From: Gnetum montanum | Lineage: Eukaryota > Streptophyta > Gnetopsida > Gnetales > Gnetaceae | NCBI GenBank assembly: GCA_015680685.1 | Contig: MNCI01011044.1 | Coordinates: forward strand, 219,354-283,353 | Reading direction: 5' to 3' | DNA length: 64,000 bases | Part shown: piece after piece, positions 1-11,799 of the stretch | Layout: every line of letters begins with the position of its first letter | Numbering within the stretch: the first letter of the stretch is position 1 | Notes under the pieces: generated by a model | Databases searched by the model: none | Told to the model about the DNA's origin: nothing | Seen by the model: only the letters and a program-made list of their open reading frames with translations | Translations under genes and position numbers: made by a program

Positions 1-419
1 GGCACACTCATGGTGTGGGGGAGTTTAAGGGGAAATCCCCTCCTGATTGAAATGTTTAGCTTCTAAATTTGGTGTTTTTGTTAGTTATTTTTCTGTGGGT
101 TGTAAACAGAAAATATATTTATTATATTTTTTTATTTTTTTTATTTTGAATTGTGTATGAATCGATGCGCAAACTTGGTTAACTTTTGTAATTGTCCTTA
201 TATATACTATTTTTTGTTCTTTTCAAATTCTGATTTCTTTTCTTTTTGTTTTGTTTATTTTTCTCTTTGTGCGAACATGAAATAAAGTGTAAATGTAACG
301 TAAATAATAACTGTGCCAAAGAAAACATAAAGGGAAGCATAATTTGTATTGAAAAGATGTAATCGTAGAATGTAAATTGAGAATTCAAGTTTTTAAAACA
401 AACAAAAGTAAACTTCCTC
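1..419. other. AT-rich element interior, no gene seen
   Basis: This stretch is T-rich then A-rich, with no readable protein on either strand. It lies 3' of the protease/linker remnant of the minus-strand Tat-type element that follows. It is probably non-coding element interior; the element's polymerase part, if present, would lie left of the window. Confidence 0.4.
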
Positions 420-610
420 TAGTTTAAGGCCATTTCGGGCCATTGATAAACTAGGGAGATATCAACTTGTACAATGGGTTTTGATGCAAACTGGCCATTT
501 GACCATGGCGAGTTTGATGTCATTGAGGAGATGCGATAGTTTCGTGTCATCCCAAACATGTTTAGTTTAGCATCATTTTGGATGATTGTAGTTTAACATC
601 ATTGTGGACT
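420..610 (-). repeat. Tat-element linker repeat, GGCC...GGGCC and TAGTTTA...GGAC motifs
   Basis: Contains AGGCCATTTCGGGCCATTG at about 427, followed by units of the form TAGTTTA-x-CATCAT-x-GGA. The same module recurs at 63,622-63,730, a decayed form at about 30,928, and the GGCC part at about 12,170. It sits between the protease/linker coding remnant and the 3' part of the element. Function unknown. Confidence 0.6.
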
Positions 611-639
611 AGGGGGTTTCTTAATTATTTAATAACCTT

Positions 640-1310
640 TTCATTTTTATGTTATGATTAGGTTTCATTGGTAAAATCCGATACTCGGCATCTCCTTTGC
701 TAATTATGTTGAAGGGTAGCTCCTCCCAGGAGACGTCTGGCGGAGTAGGCTCTAAGTCAACATCCTCAGATGTTTCTGGGTTAGGTGGTGGTCCCTTGTT
801 TTTTGAGGGATCATAGTTTATGGATTGGTCATTATTTTGGATTTTTTTCTTTCAGTATGGGCTTTTCAGAAATTCTGTCAAGTTTATGCTCATGTGGAGT
901 ATCCTCTTGTTTAAGCTCCTCAAATTTAACTTTGGAGCCTTGATTTTCCTTTGTGTGAGACAAGATGGTGGATGCAGTAGCATCCCCATGGATAATGATT
1001 TCACCTCCCTCATAGGGTAAATGAATCTCTTGATTAATGGGGGAAGATACCACTTTTAGTTGGGCTAACCATGGTCATCCTAGAATTAGGTTAAAACTGG
1101 GCATCTCATCAATTACCATGAAGTTTGCAGATGTGGGGAATCGATCCCCTTCTATAAAGTGAAAGGTCAATGTACCTTTAACCAGTACTCATGATCCATT
1201 AAATGACTTCAGGCATGTGGTAGATGTTGGTTTAATTAATTCTATAAGCCCTAACTATTCAATGATGCACTACATTTGTGGCTACTTCGTCATCTGATTA
1301 ACTACGTTTG
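640..1310 (-). pseudogene. Tat/Ogre-type retrotransposon protease and protease-RT linker, broken
   Basis: Reading the minus strand, about 1,250-1,050 gives FMVIDEMPSFNLILG followed by a stop and PWLAQLKVV. This matches the C-terminal half of Ty3/Gypsy aspartic proteases, whose usual form is F-x-V-(I/V)-D...YN(L/I)(L/I)LGRPWL. The arginine codon of GRPW is now a stop. Downstream comes an acidic linker (open over 1,053-832), then WEELPFNIISKGDAEYRI near 730-650, a sequence repeated in the copy at the right end of the window. The conserved DSGAS active-site loop was not found and should lie just upstream. Several in-frame stops show it is not functional. The gag remnant at 1,424-4,685 precedes it in the same orientation. 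Confidence 0.75.
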
Positions 1311-1423
1311 AACTGATTAACTCATATGATTATAAACATGGGGTCATGGGTGATGTCTCCATTTTTCTCATCAATCGTGATGTTTTCGGGGTGAAAGCCA
1401 AATGATTTATATTTGAAACCTTG

Positions 1424-4400
1424 TTAGATAAACATTACCAAGTGTATAGAGGGTTCGTTTGTGGGTAGGTTTTCGCCAACTGGGATCGATGCTAACATTT
1501 TCACTAAGGCTTCATAATGTGCTGGCGAAGCCAATATGAGGTCGTACAAGCTTAATGATGTGTTCTTTTGTTTAAGGGCTTGCATAAATTGTGTTAGGAC
1601 ATTAGCTAAGTCTTTTCCATTGGGTATATTCTTGTTCATGGCCACTTGATTCATTAGGCCTAACAGTTGTATCTCTGATGGGGTGACTTTCATGTTATTT
1701 TTCATGACTGTCGAGTTTTACACATGTTTCTTTCTTGATCTTTCCTCTTTATGACTCACGCTTGGCTCATTGTTAGCAAGTGTCATAGGAATTGTGTTTA
1801 ATGGAGTTGGTTTCTAGGGCCCCAATGCAAGGCATTGATGTTCCCTCACCAAATGTTCCTTCTCCAAATGCTCCATAGTGAGCCTATCTGCCAAGCGTTC
1901 TCATGTGGGTTGTGAGGGAACATTTGGGATTGGAGTATTGGGTTGTTTCGAGACCTGAATGATCAATGGGGTGGGGTGGGATTGTGTCTGAGGTGCATGA
2001 GCTTGGACATTAGGCTGCCTAGGCACCTTAACCACAAACAGGGTTGTGCGATTTGTGGTTGGTACCTCTGTTGTAGAAACTACCGAAAACACTTGGACCA
2101 CAAAGGGAATGGGCTACTTTGATGGTTTCACACTAGCAATCTTGTCAGTAGAGGGGACACTAACTACAATGGTTTGGTTTGGGGTGGCACCTGTGCTATT
2201 TCTATTACGGGAGGTACTCAGACGACAAATGGTTTTTGCGGGGTAGGAGGATCATGTAGAGAATATGGAGGTTGAGGTGATGTTAGTGCAGTAAGGGGAA
2301 CATGAACTACAAAGGGGTTCTTTGGTGTTTCATAGTTGTTATCTGTGTAGATGGTGTTAATTGTGTATGGCGTTTCTTTAGTATTTAGGGGATCGTTATA
2401 TACACCCATGAACTAGTTTTGCAGTTTGATCGGGTTGGCCTCATCAAAAGTGATTTCACCCCTATTAATCATTCATTGAATATCTTGTTTTAAGGTGAAA
2501 CAATAGTTGGTGCCATGTCCATTATGTTGGTAGTACTCACAAAATCGATCTAGTCTAAAACCTCTTGTAACCGAGGGCTCATCCAGTGTTGCCAAGCCTG
2601 GGTTCTTGACCAATTCACAGAATTGATCGTGTTTTTAAATTTCTGCGGGGGATAATTATTTATGTTTGATTAGCCTAGCCTTCAAGAGTTGATCTAATAA
2701 TTGTGAGGGTTTCATGGGTAATGGTGTGTATTGAGAGGGGTCTCTCCTCTCAAAGTTTCGCACATAACCCAATGTGGCATTTTGTGATGAGGATGGTCTG
2801 GGTGCACCAGTGAGAGCAGGTCTAGTATAACCAGTAGGAAAAGTAGGTCCTTTGCCTTATTATTTGATATTTGCATGTTGAGTTTCCACCACTGCTACTA
2901 CAGTTGCCTTTTCCTTTTCCTTGTCTTCCTTATTATGTGGACTTTTGAAGGTTGAATAGGTGGGATCATGACTATTTTGTGCTACTTCCTCAATATTTTT
3001 AATTTGAACAAATGCTTGGCTAAGAATGTGTGCACTTCAGTAATACAGTTTAGATTTAAAAAATTCATTCATGACTTCCTTTAAGATGGTGATTAAGTAT
3101 TTTTTGGGGATTGGTTCGTGAAGTTTATTTAGCGCAGCACTCCATCTCTGAATAAATTTTTGTATAGGTTCCAGTAGTGTTTATTTTACCTATATCAGAC
3201 TATCTAAGGTCGCTTCTGGGTTTAGGTTGTATTTAAACCTAGTGACAAACTAGTGTAAGAGATCTTCCAAAGAGGATATGGAGTTACGAGGCAAGGATCA
3301 GTACCATTCTAATGCTCTCCTGGTGAGGGACATGGTGAACACACGTAATATTGCATGGGGCCATGCCTGAAGCAATAAACATTATAATCTGAACGTGACC
3401 AGATGGGTGTTGGGGTGTCCTTCCCTATTGTATTTGGTTAGTTGAGGTAAGGAGACTCCTTTGGATAGTATCAATGGTGGTATCGAAGAGATAATGGGAT
3501 CATCTTGGTAAAGTCTAACATTTTAAGCTCTTCATTTTGGCCGTTTTGAGATGTTTTACCTCATCGATGAGTTGTTGCATTATCTTTTTAGCTTCGGCCC
3601 AATCTTAGGCACTAGGTGAAGGGGCAAGTTGGTCATGTTGTATAGTATGCAAGTTAGACTATTGTATAGTGGACGGGAAAGAATAAAGTTGAGTGGTAGG
3701 AGGTTGTGCTTGCGGAACATTCATGGTGGGTGCTACCAAAGGTGACATACTGAAAGGGTGGGTTGTTGTTGTTGTTGTTGTGGGATGTTCATGGATGGAA
3801 TTGTAGGAGGTGGTATGTTGTAATGAGGGGGTTGTTGCAGTTGTATGCTAGTCATGGCCCATTGTCCAGCTATGATTTGTGAGGGAACACCTTGAACTTG
3901 CTAAGTTGAAGTTGTGAAGGGTATCCTTTGGGTTTGTATTTGTGGTATATAGTGAGTGGCTATAGAAGCATGTATCATAGATGGCATTCCAATCACTTGG
4001 GGGGGAAGGTCACTCCTACATTAGTCTAAGAGGGGTGTTGTTATGGTTGTATTTGTAGAAGGGGGGATAACGTGGTGACGAGAGGAACAGTGGGGATGGG
4101 TACATTGAATTGAGTACCAATCATGGAGAGAGTGGGAATAAGAATGGATGCTTCCTGTTGAGACGTATGTACTTTTGTGGTCTTGAATGAATGAAGGGAC
4201 ATAGTCTCCCATGTGTAAGGGTGAAATAATAGGTTCACGTAAGTATGCAGGCTAAGAGTATGGTATGAATCCTCATGTTCGAACTAAGCCACAAAGCCAT
4301 CCTCCTCTTCTAATTGAGGATTTCCTATGGACTAGTCCAAATACTAAATCCTTACTAGGAGGAGCTATGAGATGAGCTCAGAGTAGTACTCTAGAAGAGG

Positions 4401-4685
4401 GATGATATCATATGGGAAGGGGATGAACTCATGTCCTCCCTTATGAATCAGTTCATACTGTTTCTTAGCGTTTAGTTCAGTTTGATCCACTGCCAAACTA
4501 GCTTGGATCTTTACACATATGAAATTTTACTATTCTTATGTTATGATATTAAATGAAAGATCCTTCCCTTGTAGTATGAGAGATCAATGAGGTTCCCCCA
4601 GGGGGCTGACCTCACCATGGGCCCCTATGGGTATTGGCATTGCCATAGTAGACATGGTTGAAGCATTGGTATTGGTAGTATTCAT
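1424..4685 (-). pseudogene. Tat/Ogre-type gag, decayed
   Basis: A plausible start codon lies at 4,685-4,683 (MNTTNTNASTMSTMAMPIPI...), reading left. Near 3,400-3,100 the minus strand gives FTMSLTRRALEWY, NSISSLEDLLH and FIQRWSAALNKLHEPIP, the pattern of the retrotransposon gag capsid domain (SLTGxAxxWYxxL...W..L...F). At about 2,560-2,440 FCEYYQHNGHGTNYC resembles the C-x2-Y-H-x3-GH-x4-C nucleocapsid-like motif of Tat gag proteins. A proline/threonine-rich stretch (2,400-1,900) and a helical segment (1,705-1,424) follow before the protease. A (GTT)n run at 3,758-3,781 encodes a short homopolymer on the minus strand. Gag forms the particle that packages element RNA. Stops and frameshifts throughout make this a pseudogene. 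Confidence 0.75.
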
Positions 4686-4786
4686 GGTGAAAAGGTCTTA
4701 AGCATGACAAAGCAGATAAGAAACAATGTTATCATGTATAGGTGAGAATTTGGCTAAGTATGAAACTTGTATACCTCCACAATGTA

Positions 4787-4945
4787 CATGCTCAGCGTGG
4801 TGGTAGCATGCATACTTGATCCATAGTGTACATGCTCAGCATGGTGGCAGCATGCAGACTCGATCCATAGTGTACACGATCAGCATGGTGGTAGCATGTA
4901 GACCTGATCCATAGCATACATGCTTAGCGTGGTGGAAACGTGCAG
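4787..4945 (-). repeat. 44-bp tandem repeat in the element leader, about 4 copies
   Basis: GCRTGGTGG recurs at 4,795, 4,839, 4,883 and 4,927, and GATCCATAG at 4,818, 4,862 and 4,906, a constant 44-bp period. Units contain CATGCTCAGCATG-type inverted repeats. The array lies between the predicted primer-binding site and the gag start, so in element RNA it would form a repeated structure in the 5' leader. Confidence 0.8.
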
Positions 4946-5256
4946 AGTTATCTACAGAGAATACAAACTGAATCCCCAGCGTACAGGCTTCAGCAATAAG
5001 CATAGAGGATGAACAGGCAGCATGCATATGGAATAGACAACATATAGTTAGAATAGACAACGTGCAGATTGAGCAAGCAGTGTATACACGCTAGGATTGC
5101 AATAGATTTGAAAGGTTCAAAATCAGATCTATGCTGACAAAGTGTAATTTTGAGAAAACCGATAGTAGATCTTGGATCCCAAGGAGCATATCTATGTGAT
5201 GGATTAGTGGATCTAGGGATATTTAGGTTGAAGTAGAGTAGATTTAGGCAACGAGA

Positions 5257-5275
5257 GGCCCTCCTTCTAGCACCA
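5257..5275 (-). other. Candidate primer-binding site of the Tat-type element
   Basis: The minus strand reads TGGTGCTAGAAGGAGGGCC. It starts with the TGG that pairs with tRNA 3' CCA, and lies about 15 nt from a possible LTR end (...GATTTCA, + strand TGAAATC at 5,291). The gag start is about 570 bp downstream. The tRNA species is not certain. Confidence 0.45.
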
Positions 5276-5290
5276 TTTTCTATATTATCT

Positions 5291-6780
5291 GAAATCATTA
5301 ATGCAAGGCTGGAATGAAATGAACATCGAGAGATCTACAGATAGAAACAGAATACCCTATCTTCACTTGAGGGCGTGCCAAAACTAATGAAGGTAGAGTA
5401 CCTTGGGTGGTCCGCATGCGGATCAGACAAGGATTTCCCCAAACGTATGTCAATGTGAAATATGCTAGGTTATGTGTAAACAATGTAATAAATGTGTAGG
5501 AATATAAACGTGCAGGAAGTAAATAGGAATGAATGAAAACTATAACAATTCTTGCTCAGAAATGAAACAACTTTATTACACAATGGAGATTACAATGCAC
5601 CGGTCTGAATGTAGTTATGGATCTAACACAAGGTGGACAAAGAGCCCTAGTGGATGCGTAGGGATGATGGTATGCTAGTTCGGACTATAGGCATAACATG
5701 AAGGCTGTATGGTCTACATGCAGGGTCAAAGTCGAGTGTGCAATTTGTGTCTCCCCCTTTGTCAAAATTGCCTCCCTTGATAGAGTGAAAAATTGGGATT
5801 TTTGTTGGTTTTAGGTCGTGGAACTTGGATCTGGAGTGGTATGAGTGGCTGTTGGTGAGAAAATTTTGGATTGGGTGACATGTTTCTACGTTGTGTGAGT
5901 GCAAAGAATATTACAATTGTACAACATGCTACATGCTAGTGTGTACATGTTGGGTGTGTGGACCCAGCATATAGACTTGACCAACACAAAAGAATTGAAT
6001 TTTATAAAAAAATGCTACAAAAAATCTTGAACTTGGCCTTTGGATTTGAACTCTGGTGTCATTAGAATTCCTCCTATTAATTTTCAAATTATTTGAACCT
6101 GATCTAACATGAGTTTTGGAAAGTGTCGAATGGCGTATGCTATGCTGCATGCTGGGCATACACGCTAGGCATGCAGAGTATGTAGCCTTGGCGTATAGGT
6201 AGATAAATTCACTGTTTCAAGGAAGAAACTTGTTTCTCAGGTGCTTGTGATGATGCCCAATATTTTCCCTACCTTTCTGAGTTGATTATAGGTTGATATT
6301 GTGTTTAGGGATGCCTGTTCTGAGAGGTCCTCGATGATGCACATTGGGTGTGCACGCTAGACGTGCAACAATGAAAACCCATCATTTGGAGCTCAACATT
6401 TGAGTTTTAGGTGTCTGAGAGCTACTAAGGACCTTGATGAAGGTCTTGGGGATCCATATGCTTAATTTTGTCATGTTTTGGTTCTTTTCTAGGGCCCAGA
6501 CGTTGGTGGATGCTAGCCTGTACACTAGGCATACAGGCTAGGCTACACGAAGTATACTTAGTTAAAACTAAGTGTTTTGAGTTTGAAACTTGCAATTTTT
6601 GTTGCTAGATGTTGAAGTAATCTCAAATGGATCTCAGGGAGCTTTTACTTGATCAATTCAACTCTGTTTGAAGCTATTTTTGAGGCTTCCAAGATTGGTC
6701 ATGCTGAGGACCAACATAACTTAGCTCAATTTCTGTCTACCAGTGTTAGCCAAAATTTTTGTGGTTTTTCACTTGCCATG
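5291..6780 (-). mobile_element. Long LTR (5' LTR) of the left Tat/Ogre-type element
   Basis: The segment 5,375-5,600 aligns by eye with 24,045-24,330, the U5 side of the LTR next to the pol-bearing element; both share GTACCTTGG(A/G)TGGT and AAGGA(C/T)TTCCCCAA. The right part (5,930-6,560) carries diverged ~200-bp units, each with an inverted repeat around GCATGC or CTAGGC. A perfect pair TAGCCTGTA/TACAGGCTA lies at 6,514-6,540. The right boundary is uncertain, since I could not find a clean terminal CA or target duplication. Confidence 0.5.
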
Positions 6781-6899
6781 TGAACCTAATAATGTTAATG
6801 GCATGGAGAAATCATGATGGATTTCCATATTTTTCTTAACTTAGCAAAATGAGATGAAAGCTTGGTCAAGAGGCACCTGTTGGCAGTAATCATGTAATC

Positions 6900-7320
6900 G
6901 TGTATAATAAAAATTTGCAAAATAGTGATGAGATGCAATTAGCGAAGTATGATATAAAGATTAAAGTCATGGTAGACTGCTAAGGCATGAGGATGCAGAA
7001 CTACTAAATATGTAAAATAGTTGATGTAGTAGTGTGGGACTATGGAACTGTTAAGATGCAAATGCCAAGCTATTAGTTTAGTGTCATTTTGGACTGCCAG
7101 GTTGTAACATGAAAAATTGGTAGTATGCGAAATGAAAAATTTTAGGTATGAGAAATACAAAACTGCTAATGCAAAGATCAAGGTGGCTAGTTTAGGATCT
7201 TTTTAGAGTGTTAATGCTATGATTGTTTGGGTTTCTAGTTTAAAGTATTTTCAGACCCGATAACGTTGCAACTGCATTGGGATTGCTAGTTTAAGCTCTT
7301 TTTAGACCCATAACAAAAAC
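6900..7320. repeat. Dispersed TAGTTTA-x-GGACT / CAGACC repeat units
   Basis: Copies such as TTAGTTTAGTGTCATTTTGGACT (about 7,072) and CTAGTTTAAGCTCTTTTTAGACCC (about 7,290) match the motif class found in the 3' untranslated arrays at 26,860-27,330 and 62,950-63,430. Probably another fragment of the same element family. Confidence 0.5.
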
Positions 7321-7641
7321 AAATATATTTTTGTTTTTGGGAAAGAAAACAGTTTTTTTAAAGCATGTTAAGGTTTTAATACCAATAGTGATACAATGTT
7401 GTGATGAGCATACTACATTGTATAGTGCATTCCACATTAAACAAAGAGAGAGAGCCACAAGTTTTCCCTTCTTACCATTATGGCCATAAATAGGGATTAA
7501 ACCCCGGTAAGCTTGTCATTCTCACTGTAAGAGCATAGGGCCCATATTCAGAGAATAAGGTAATTTCAAAGCATAGAGTGATTATGCTAACAATGAGTAA
7601 GGTAGTTTTTTTCATAGAGAAGAGGAGATTTTACAAGTAGG

Positions 7642-7764
7642 ATGATGGCTCCAAAGAAGGAACATACTCATCTAGCACTCATGAAGGTTGAGGAGCTAAA
7701 GAAAACCCTAGGGCTCATGACGCAAGCACATGTCATGGCACTGGAGGACACGCCATTGACCTAG
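7642..7764 (+). CDS. Short basic/helical ORF, 40 codons, possible first exon
   Basis: ATG at 7,642 opens 40 codons (MMAPKKEHTHLALMKVEELK...), lysine-rich then helical, ending at TAG 7,762-7,764. Followed by an AT-rich intron-like stretch. It precedes, on the same strand, the FCP1-like exon at 8,286. I cannot show that they are one transcript, and no homologue is recognised. Confidence 0.25.
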   Translation: MMAPKKEHTHLALMKVEELKKTLGLMTQAHVMALEDTPLT

Positions 7765-8285
7765 TAGGCTATTATGCTTCCTCTACATTTTCATGATTCT
7801 ATTATTATTTTATTTTCTAATTTCATTATGTATCCTAGTCTTAGTTATCTGCATTTTCTATCATCATGTTGTTTTTTCCTTTGCAACACCATTCTTGCGG
7901 CTTCAGCTGTGGTGGATGCATGAATGTTATGCCACTATTGCATGCAAGGTCACTTAAACTGCCACCACTATGCTTGTCATAACCATGGGGGCTTGGACAG
8001 TTTAAGTTGGATTTTTAATGGCATAGGACCATCATGAGGGTTTGGCCATGCGTGAGGTGATGGTGTGACACGTGTTTTGTTATGGCATATTATTAATCAC
8101 CATGTTAGTGTTGATTGCTCTTTTGCTATGCTAGGCTATTTCCACTATGCTAGCACTTTTATGTTATTACTACATTATATACGAGAAGAGGATTATGCTA
8201 CACTACATGCATAAACTACTAGGTGTTGCTATGTTGCGTGTGTATTGCACTTAGACATAATACTAACACTTGGTAGTTGCATTGT

Positions 8286-8875
8286 GTAGGATGGGGCTAA
8301 GGCCAATTTTGATTGTCTTAGAAATTGTAGGGGCCTTGTATCACATAAGTAGATCCATGGAAAACATCCCTCTTCCATAGATACATATGGGAGTGTGAGG
8401 GGTATGGTTTAGGAAAGGAGCACAAGAGTTCCTAGAATACCTTCTCCAACACTTTAGTGTGATTATTTGGTCATACCTAGAGGAGGAGGAGGTGGCCATC
8501 ATAACTGAAGCCATATTTCCTAGGGAAATTTGAGGCATCATAAGGTTTCTGATGGATAGGATAATCATGAGCAAGCAGGGAGAAGGATCTACTCAATGCC
8601 CAATAGGGTTAAGGCATTTGGCCTAGATTTGGAATATGACTGAATACAATGGCTATCATTCTTACAACACATTTTTTGTTGCACGTCACATGGTAACATG
8701 CTTCCAAAATCCACCAGGGACTATTTACTATGCTAGAAGGTGAGTTTTGTAGCCTTGCTCTACTGTGTTGTGTGAAACTGGCCATGTTGGCCAAATGCTA
8801 ACTATATGACTTTATTACCAGGTTCTACATCAACAAAGACAGGGTTCATGACTGATCAGGTCTACTGACTACAAC
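8286..8875 (+). pseudogene. FCP1/HAD-type phosphatase-like fragment, copy 1 (catalytically dead)
   Basis: The plus strand encodes ILIVLEIVGAL, then WFRKGAQEFLEYLLQHFSVI and IWSYL, then NTFFVARHMVTCFQNPPGTI. These follow, in order, the plant FCP1-homology (NIF/SCP-like CTD phosphatase) pattern: LVLDLNG(V/L)L, RP-x-xxEFLxxxFxxF-VxIWSS, NTLLxDDSPxKxxxNPP. The nucleophile aspartate of motif I is glutamate, and the DDS of motif III is replaced by AR. A GT-AG intron of 82 bp (8,740-8,821; GTGAGT...TTACCAG) interrupts an AGA-AG|G codon in phase 2, at the same place as in copy 2 (32,815-33,490). Exon 2 starts FYINKDRVHD and hits a stop. Stops and frameshifts also occur in exon 1. No active enzyme can come from it. 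Confidence 0.6.
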
Positions 8876-9111
8876 ACGTATAGCCTTGTAGGAGTTCTCT
8901 TCTACCAAGAACCTACAAGCGGGTGTGGTTGGTCAATGCAGGGGTGAATATCACTCCTACCGATACCTATTCCCTCTTCCCTATGGTTAGTGCTAGGGGT
9001 CTAGTTGGCTGGATGAGGGATGGGTAGAACCCTTCAAACCAATCACCATTGACTAGGTTCTAGTTAGTCTTCTATTGTTCCCACTACCATACCGACTTGG
9101 TAGGATGAACA
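8822..9111 (+). other. Intron-bounded stretch between the FCP1-like and PMD-like segments
   Basis: This stretch lies between a good acceptor (TTACCAG at 8,821) and a good donor (ACA|GTAAGT, GT at 9,112-9,113). The next acceptor is TTGTTGTAG at 9,196. Beyond the first codons it has no protein match I recognise. It is probably a decayed exon. Confidence 0.35.
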
Positions 9112-9196
9112 GTAAGTATTGCATACTCAAGTGTCTTTGCAGTCTTTGGTTTTTATACATTTTTATGCTAAACAGTTTTTGCAAAAATTGTTGTAG

Positions 9197-9702
9197 GGGT
9201 GAAAAGGCCCCAAGAGGTGACATTGGTGACTGCTGGGAAGCAAGGGGAAAATATCTACCTCAAGTACAGAGAAGTAGATATGAGCCAACGTTGGATAAAT
9301 GGTGTGGCCTCGGACTCCTTTGTCCAAAACATCCAAAAGGTTGGGCTTATGGATCTGTTCCTAGCCTCAAATCTAAACGTTCCTACCATCAAGATGCTCT
9401 TCCTAGTTGACTTCTTTTTTGACAAGGCAAGAGACTTTCACATGCGCATACATGACATTTGGGTGGTCATTGAAATCAATGACCAGCTGTTCGTAGACCT
9501 CTTCAGTGTCCCCACCGATGGTGCCCTCATGGGGTCGAAGTCCAAGATCAAGCTGACCCTTTTCCAAGGAGCAAAAGGGGCTCCCCATGGAGAAGCTCAA
9601 GGGAAGGACCCACCAAGGAGGTTTACCCTATCTTCTATGCTCACGCATTCCCCCAACTACTTTCCCAAGGGAATGTCATTAAGATCAAGCAGGCCTAGGT
9701 AA
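9197..9702 (+). pseudogene. Exon resembling the plant mobile domain (PMD), uncertain
   Basis: The frame is open for about 167 codons directly after a splice acceptor, with no ATG needed. Residues about 52-100 (NVPTIKMLFLVDFFFDKARD..., then FHMRIHDIWVVIEINDQL and LFSVPTDG) resemble the N-terminal part of plant mobile domains: a helix with LLxALVERW, then THTFHLPxGEMTVTLxDV and LLGLPxxG. PMDs occur in MAIN/MAIL proteins and in transposable elements. GC content is higher than in the flanks. The end CCTAG|GTAATG could be a splice donor rather than a true stop. It could be a transposon-carried domain or a host pseudogene; the assignment rests on pattern alone. Confidence 0.35.
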
Positions 9703-10337
9703 TGCATGAGGTTATGGAGGAGGGGGCCCACTACAACTAGGCTAGGTCTTTCTGTAAAGGCTTGTAGACTGAAATCTTGGGGCTCCGTTAGAAAATGGAG
9801 TTCCTTTCCAATATACATTATGTCTTTTACATAGCCTACCTAAAGCATTTTGTAGAGTTTCTAGTGGTTCAAGTGAATGGAATCTAGGTCATGCAAAATT
9901 GCAACTAGATTTCCAAACCATGGATTTGCCAGATCCTCCAGACCACCTAAGCATAAGATTCCCCAGAAATAATTATAGAGTCATTTTTTATAATGACTAA
10001 GGATTGGGTGGCCTGCAACATCCATGGCCAAGACAGCATAGGAGAGACACCTCCCACCATGGATGGTAGCATGTCGTCAGGGGAACATCTCATAACCAAG
10101 ACTACGACAAGTTGTAATATAAGAGGCCTTCTCTAGCTAAGAAAACCCTTCACATGAAGGAAGAGAAGGGATGGAGACTATGGCCTAAACTACAGAGGAT
10201 GCAACCCCCTATTGGTAAGTGTTTTTGTTTAATGCTTACTTTATTATTTTCTACTACGCTATACAGCATAGCATAGCATAGCAACCCCCTTAAGCTAACT
10301 TGTCTTGAGCTAATAGAAACATGCTTCTTAGCTACCA

Positions 10338-10643
10338 GATGAAGAAGAGGAAGAAGATGAAGGCAATAAAGAGGTGTTAGAGCTTAAGATAGGGGTGATG
10401 AATAAAGACATGGAGGCCCTAATCTTGGAGAGAAGGGCCCTGGTCAAAAGGAAGGGAGTTCTTGCCACTAAGACAAGGGCTCTTGTTATTAGAGAGAATC
10501 CTCCTCCTGATGAAGGGGAATCTCCTTTGAATAAAAAAGATGTTGGTGTCCTAAAAGGAAAGGCACCGGTGCATGATGAAGGGGTCCTTAGGGATCCGAT
10601 AGGAACCTATGGCCAGGCTACCTCCATTGTTTTGCATCGATAA
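10338..10643 (+). pseudogene. Acidic/coiled-coil exon of unknown gene
   Basis: The reading begins with an acidic run (EEEEEDEGNKEVLELK), then a heptad-like segment, then a charged segment rich in E, G, K and P, and stops at TAA 10,641-10,643. After it, a GT-AG intron (10,669-10,740; GTGAGT...GTTCTAG) joins further partly open sequence. Same strand as the PMD-like exon 0.6 kb upstream, so probably one decayed gene. No function recognised. Confidence 0.35.
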
Positions 10644-10740
10644 GAAGGAAGATTGCAATTGGATGTTGGTGAGTTTGGTGATATGTTTGCCTTATCATAA
10701 CTTATTTCTGCTATCTCTAACATGTTTAATTATGTTCTAG

Positions 10741-11791
10741 GAATCATCAATGATGCTACAAGACCTCCTCTGATTCATGCAGAATCTTAGGCTAAGGTCC
10801 CCAACAAGTTCGCGTCCATGCATGGGATTGTCGATGACATGATCAACCATCTTCAATAGGTGGATTCTGATGCAAGTAGTAGCATTAGTGCTCTCATGTT
10901 TCAATGCTAAAATTTCTATGAGTTTGCTAATCTTGCTATACTAATGCGACTAGTATGTTCTTCGTGTCATGGCAGCTTCTCAACTTAAATGGGACCTGAC
11001 ATGGCCTTTGAAGGTTAGTGTCATGCCCACATTCCTACCTAAAGGGACCCAGGTGTCTCTTTGTACATACGACGAGGTTTGCAAATGCACTTTGCACTTG
11101 GAAAGCTTCTTGTGGGAGTATAAGTGCATCAACAAGGACCTATGGAAGTGAGGCCAAAAGGCTAAGCAAAGGGAGGCCAACCTGAATGCCAAGGTGGAAG
11201 ATATCAAGTCAAGGAATAAATTCCTCATAGCCCGTGACACTAATAATGAGGACTGAAGGATGGCTATGATAAACCATGCTAGATGTTGGACTACACCAGA
11301 ATGTCAAAGACACCTATGAAATAATAGAATAGTGAATGCACATGGACTTGCTACCCTAGAAGTGTCAAGATTTGAAAGATTTCAGTGCCAAAGTTTATGA
11401 ATGGGGGTAGTCCTAGAAAAACCATAAGCATATGTATAAACTAGAAAATGCCACCAATTGTAAACTATATAGGGATGCTGTTGTGGAGGTGTTTACATAT
11501 AAAATGTTTGTAAATGCCATCGATGCTTCTGAGGCCTATGCCAAGTTCAAAGAGTAGATAAAGGTTACAGAATCTCCTAACTTGAAAGTAGACTTTCCTA
11601 TAGGGGAGACTGCAACCATCTGCTTTTCTTCGGGGCCACCAAGATGGATGACTACCAAAAGGGAGAAAGCTACTATACACACTGAACTAAGCAATAGGCA
11701 TTTGGTGGATCTCACAGTAGAGGAGGTATGGCACTGCCTCAGGCTTGATTTATATTGGATACTGTTTAAGAAGGATGCAGGCCCTTCTTAG
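10741..11791 (+). pseudogene. Decayed downstream exons, unknown function
   Basis: Open pieces include 10,969-11,151 (MAASQLKWDLTWPLKVSVMP...), which continues past a stop into a charged helical stretch (QREANLNAKVEDIKSRNKFL), and 11,582-11,791. The segments are co-directional with the upstream exons and relatively GC-rich. Several in-frame stops interrupt them. The order of PMD-like, acidic and coiled-coil parts recalls transposon-associated plant proteins, but I cannot name a family. Confidence 0.3.
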
Positions 11792-11799
11792 GTCAGTTA

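Noticed and set aside
832-1020. Plus-strand ORF rich in Phe/Leu
   Set aside because: Shadow of the minus-strand protease-RT linker, whose sequence is conserved in the copy at the right end of the window.
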